Origin: Rotaria macrura
Lineage: Eukaryota; Rotifera; Eurotatoria; Philodinida; Philodinidae
Direction of reading: 5' to 3'
Length of the DNA: 64,000 nucleotides
Assembly: GCA_900239685.1 (NCBI GenBank)
Contig: OENT01000552.1
Location: forward strand, 27,020 to 91,019
Shown here: positions 60,601 to 64,000 of the stretch, in pieces
How the letters are laid out: the number at the start of each line of letters is the position of its first letter
How positions within the stretch are numbered: position 1 is the stretch's first letter
Translations under genes and position numbers: made by a program
The notes under the pieces: generated by a model
Databases searched by the model: none
Seen by the model: the letters and a program-made list of their open reading frames with translations, nothing else
What the model was told of the DNA's origin: nothing

Positions 60601-62728
60601 CTTTCTATGACACTACGCCTTCACAAGGAAATAATCTGTAAATTCATTCTTCAAAACTAGCAAAGCTCCATAATCATATTTACGATCAACTCTTTAAGCT
60701 TTGACAACCAGTACATGGCTAGTTAATGAAAATCTTATTAGTGAAACTGCAGAATTCTCATAAGTAATGGCACTTACCTTTTCTCTACTGCCATTATCTA
60801 AATGAAAAGGGAAAGTAATTGTGCCACTCCTAACCCCCATAACCATGTTTATCTCGTCCACCAAATCGTCTTTCGACTGAGACATGATCCATTGGATGAG
60901 TGTCAGTGAGAAATCGAAATGGCTCAAATCGTTTCTTTTTTCAGAACTTCATCTAGATAATATCGAAGTCCTAATAAGCTAAAAAATAATTTTCGTCACT
61001 CTCAAACCATATGAACAATATACTTCTAAGTCATGACTTGAAGTACGAAACGAATCGAGTCTTTAATGAAATGGTTTGATTATAAGAGTTTTAGTTTTTC
61101 TATAATTTTCTATCAGGAAGACGTAAATACATGGAAGAATTTCGAATGCCAAAATCTCAGGATGCAGGATACCGACTATGAGAACGCTTGGAATATTCAG
61201 AATCAAAAAGTTTTATCAAGAACAAGTATCATGCCAAGTTTAAATACGATGTGTGAAAGTTCGTCTTTCACAAGACTCAAGATAATCACAACATTTGCTA
61301 AAATAATTCAGCGAAATAATGTTATCTCAAAAACAAAATAAACGAAAAACCGCATCGCTAAAGATATTTCTATCATTCGATAATACTCATCCTTTAGAGG
61401 TTGTCTCGATAGAAAAGTAATTTTTCTATCGGGATGGATATTTTCTCAAACATGAAAATGTTACGAAAATTTCTGCGGAAAAAGAAAAATCATTCAAAGC
61501 ATGTATCTAGACGTTCAAAACTCTTTCATAACTTCTACTTCTATCTGTTCGGATCTATTCATATCTTGCATACTTTTCACTCAATTCTTTATTTTCGTGT
61601 AATTGATGAATGATCAGTGGTTGTGACTCATACGACTAGAAGTAGCATGAGTGTAATGATGCTCACCTAAATAACAGTTAATTGGAATTCTGAAATCGTT
61701 TAAAGATGAAATGGCTCTATACGACATGAATCTTCAAAGTGTCAAATCATGCAGAATAGAGGAAACCGCCATGTCATTATCTGTAGCAAAAATTTCGAAA
61801 GTTGGAATAAGAGAACAAGTAAGCTTAGTTCTTTAACGTCTATAACTATTTAATAGCTTTACGTATAATAATTTTTCCTTGAAACTTAAACATACGTTAG
61901 GTTATTGATATCGAAATACTTGGCTTTTGTGGAGCAGGAATAAGTGTCGATACAATTGCATGTGGTTCCGTTGTCCATGTCAAAGGTGCTTGCATAAAAG
62001 TGTAAACCAATTCCAGTATTATCGCCGAGAGTTAGAGAATAAATGGGTGTTCTAGGCGTTCGAAAAGCTGTTTGGATCTGATTGCTATAAACAATTTTAC
62101 GTATATACTCTGAATTCTGACCCACACTATTAGCTGTTGAATTAAGTGTGAATGAAAGTGTTTCCTGAATCAGAATCGTCAGGGATGTACGGGAGAGAAG
62201 ATTTCTTGTCAGAAGTTTTTCCGAAGAGAAACGATCTATTTCATTCTGAATTGATCTCCTAGTAATAGAACACAATGCCATGATCAATTCGAAGTAACTA
62301 CTAGCTACCACACGAAAGTCATCTGCTTGAAAACCACTTATGTTTGATATTCGTAGTTGATTGATGAATGTATTAGATAGAAACGGACTTTGACACACTG
62401 GGTGGTACGCGATTGAAATATTAAAAAGATTCCGGTAGTAAATAGCCTTATTTTTACAAGGACATGACAGAAAATCTTGATATTTTTTGTATAAATTTCC
62501 ATAAGTAATCTCGGACGGGCTTCGTATTGTTTTTGTTTGAGTTGATACATGAAGAGAAGTAAAAACGATGAGATTAGCGATGGATATTACGAGAAATAGT
62601 ATATAAATTCGAGTTGACAGAATTGCAATCCGTAACTGAACAGCGTCGACACGGCTTTCTACACTGTCAAATAAGTTAAACTCAAGCGCTCGTGAAAATA
62701 TCCATCGTGGCCAATCGATAATTCTCAT
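54691..62728 (-). CDS. Two-module two-TM cysteine-rich protein, 4 exons, one in-frame TGA
   Basis: Exons (minus strand): 62728-61896, 59506-59082, 59031-58338 and 55279-54691. Junctions are GTATGT/TTATAG, GTAAGC/TTTTCAG (a 50-bp intron) and GTAAAT/ATTTCAG. The total is 2541 nt, exactly 847 codons with stop, and every junction keeps frame and module homology. Module 1 has EFNLF, STRIYIL-TM1, LSCPC, PVCQS, TCNCIDTYSC, IACF, LECLFNSDC, MCTPILC and TM2 (GGLTVALRWL). After ~15 linking residues module 2 restarts with ELNLFE, TTRVHIA-TM1 and the same 12 cysteines. TGA at codon 759 (54955-54957) sits where relatives have Arg or Lys, consistent with a CGA-to-TGA change. It would remove the last 87 residues including the final TM, so the allele may be recently damaged. 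The two larger introns (about 2.4 and 3.1 kb) are unusually long. Confidence 0.85.
55280..58337 (-). other. 3.1-kb intron of the two-module gene
   Basis: AT-rich, with no frame of interest. It contains a hairpin at 58076-58128, with arms ACTCTAAGAGAAGGTTTTTCCC and its near complement, about 20 bp paired and a tiny loop. No transposase or terminal repeats were seen, although the length suggests an old insertion. Confidence 0.5.
59507..61895 (-). other. 2.4-kb intron of the two-module gene
   Basis: It interrupts the ectodomain of module 1 between the CxC...C segment and the QSTLEC segment. No coding frame or repeat was recognised inside; a few short simple-sequence patches (CACACATACACACAAGC near 60440) are present. 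Confidence 0.5.
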
Positions 62729-64000
62729 GATTACTTGCCGAGTTCAACAAAACAAAACAATGTATTGTGAATAATGTGCGCTAAAAGTTTTCGTCGTAAA
62801 AGTAATGGATTGTTAACTGAACGTTTCGCTTTTTTGCTTAAAACACGAAGTAATTAGTTATATGTCTATACGAGAAAAAAGTCATTATTCTCCAACAATT
62901 TCTCACTAATGAAATCAAATTATTTACTCGCTCCCAAACCTGATTTAGTGGAACTGTATCGCAGCCTATCGATCATTATCTCTTATGTAAATTTGGATTG
63001 CTAATACAAGATATACAATACGGATCCACTCACAAATCTATTTAAGAAAGATTTTCCTTAATAATCGGGGAAACTGAGACATGCGCCAGGAATTCGTCTG
63101 AGAATTAAATGATTATTTTCATAGTTGATAATCAGAGTTTTAAATAAAAATTCGACTTGACTTAGATGACGGAACTGCTTCCACTCCTACAGCACTAATG
63201 CTAATGAAGATGGTTCAATAGATACAAGATTTAGCTATGTGCAATGCAGATAAAACATTTTGACCTAGTCAATCATGGTCTGCGCAAGCGCATATTAGAC
63301 CTTTGGACGCTTGTTTTCATTGTCGAAAAAATGGCTAGTTCCCAGGAAACCCTTAAAAAGGACTTCCAGATGAAAGCAGATAACCCTGAGAATTTTTCAG
63401 AGAATAACACAATTGGGAAGCAGAAAACCTTTGTGCTTGTTTGCAAAACCTTTTCAACGTTTTCTGAACTTATCTGAAAACCTACTTTTTTCGGTTTACT
63501 GAGAAGCTGTGACTTTTTCAGAAACCCCACTGATACTGTACATTGCAGATATTTTGCAATCCAATAGTGATATGAAAATGAAACCGGTCAAATGCGAAGA
63601 CAACTTTCATATGTTTTACAGTTTTCTCACTGGCATGAGACAAAAATACAACTTTCCCAAAGCAAAGAAAAAATTTATCCAAAACGCATACTTATCTGTG
63701 TTGACACGTGTATATCAGTTATGATAAAGTAAAGACTGTGATTTAAAGTTGCGTCTATGAAAAGTTATTTAAATCAGTAATTTACAGAGTCTTACTCTTG
63801 ATCAGAATGCTCAGTATGTCGTTCTACATATTAATCCCAGTAAGTTATCTTTTTCTACAAAGAAACTATAAACAGTGAAAGTAAACTATATCTGGAGAAT
63901 AAAATTCAAGGTGCATATAAGAATATAGCAGCATAACAAAGATATTCTGAAAGCTGAAACCTATTCAAAGTTATGACCATAATCGAAAAAATAGTGCTTT
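62729..64000. other. Upstream flank of the two-module gene
   Basis: Short frames at 63244-63477 and 63509-63724 (the latter ends DNFHMFYSFLTGMRQKYNF) have no recognisable family. No repeat or RNA gene was seen. The promoter of the minus-strand gene must lie near 62730-62900, but no TATA-type element stands out. Confidence 0.45.

Noticed and set aside
37824-62728. Module family as DEG/ENaC or P2X channels
   Set aside because: Only topology and cysteine richness fit. The characteristic sequences of either family (for example the G-x-S filter region or the post-TM1 PAVTIC-type segment) are not seen, so the name is not used.
63244-63724. Short plus frames upstream of the minus-strand gene
   Set aside because: No motif, no conserved partner, and a competing minus frame of equal length.
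1-64000. Retrovirus-like or LTR elements
   Set aside because: No reverse transcriptase, integrase, capsid-like frame or paired long terminal repeats were recognised.

Overview
The window looks like nuclear DNA of a bdelloid rotifer (Adineta/Rotaria type). It is AT-rich with short canonical GT-AG introns (50 and 61 bp examples) and AATAAA signals. It has an interstitial (TGTGGG)n tract, the telomere unit known from bdelloids, and a fungal-type secreted oxidase. It also holds receiver/ADP-ribosyltransferase-like genes of a kind I recall from bdelloid proteomes and many fold-back DNA elements. The species call is inference; no rRNA or other marker gene is present.

Layout. 1-3744: no firm gene. 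3745-7030 (+): two ZZ zinc fingers joined by a 1.7-kb intron to a kinase-like domain whose HRD motif reads HRH, so probably a pseudokinase. 7-13.7 kb: non-coding, with a near-perfect fold-back element at 9.75-10.22 kb. 13758-15600 (+): FAD-linked (BBE-type) oxidase with a separate signal-peptide exon, probably acquired from fungi. 16502-17242 (-): multi-pass membrane protein. 19462-26972 (-): a cluster of bdelloid-type genes, namely two receiver-like genes or exons, an ART-like gene and a PARP-fold-like gene. 27-37 kb: mostly mobile DNA, with a 1.9-kb TIR element, a TIR element carrying a C-rich minisatellite, a MULE remnant and a diverged tandem array.

From 37.8 to 62.7 kb the window is dominated by one uncharacterised family. 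I count six copies of a ~420-450-residue module: a cytosolic N-terminus with an LN-[LIV]-F motif, TM1 preceded by a T-R pair, an ectodomain with 12 conserved cysteines, then TM2. Three modules lie on + (37824-48092) and three on - (62728-51842), tail to tail. In the minus-strand gene, splice phases join two modules over four exons (847 codons with stop), so module concatenation is well supported there. Phase-1 donor sites end most modules, and both clusters could be read as three-module proteins. The topology (two TMs, disulfide-rich ectodomain) resembles trimeric channels, so a covalent three-in-one arrangement is the main hypothesis offered. It is inference, and no known family signature was found. 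One minus-strand module carries an in-frame TGA and another a frameshift.

A decayed FLYWCH-MULE transposon (42.65-44.96 kb) sits between plus-strand modules 2 and 3. A bdelloid telomere-repeat tract lies between the two tail-to-tail clusters.
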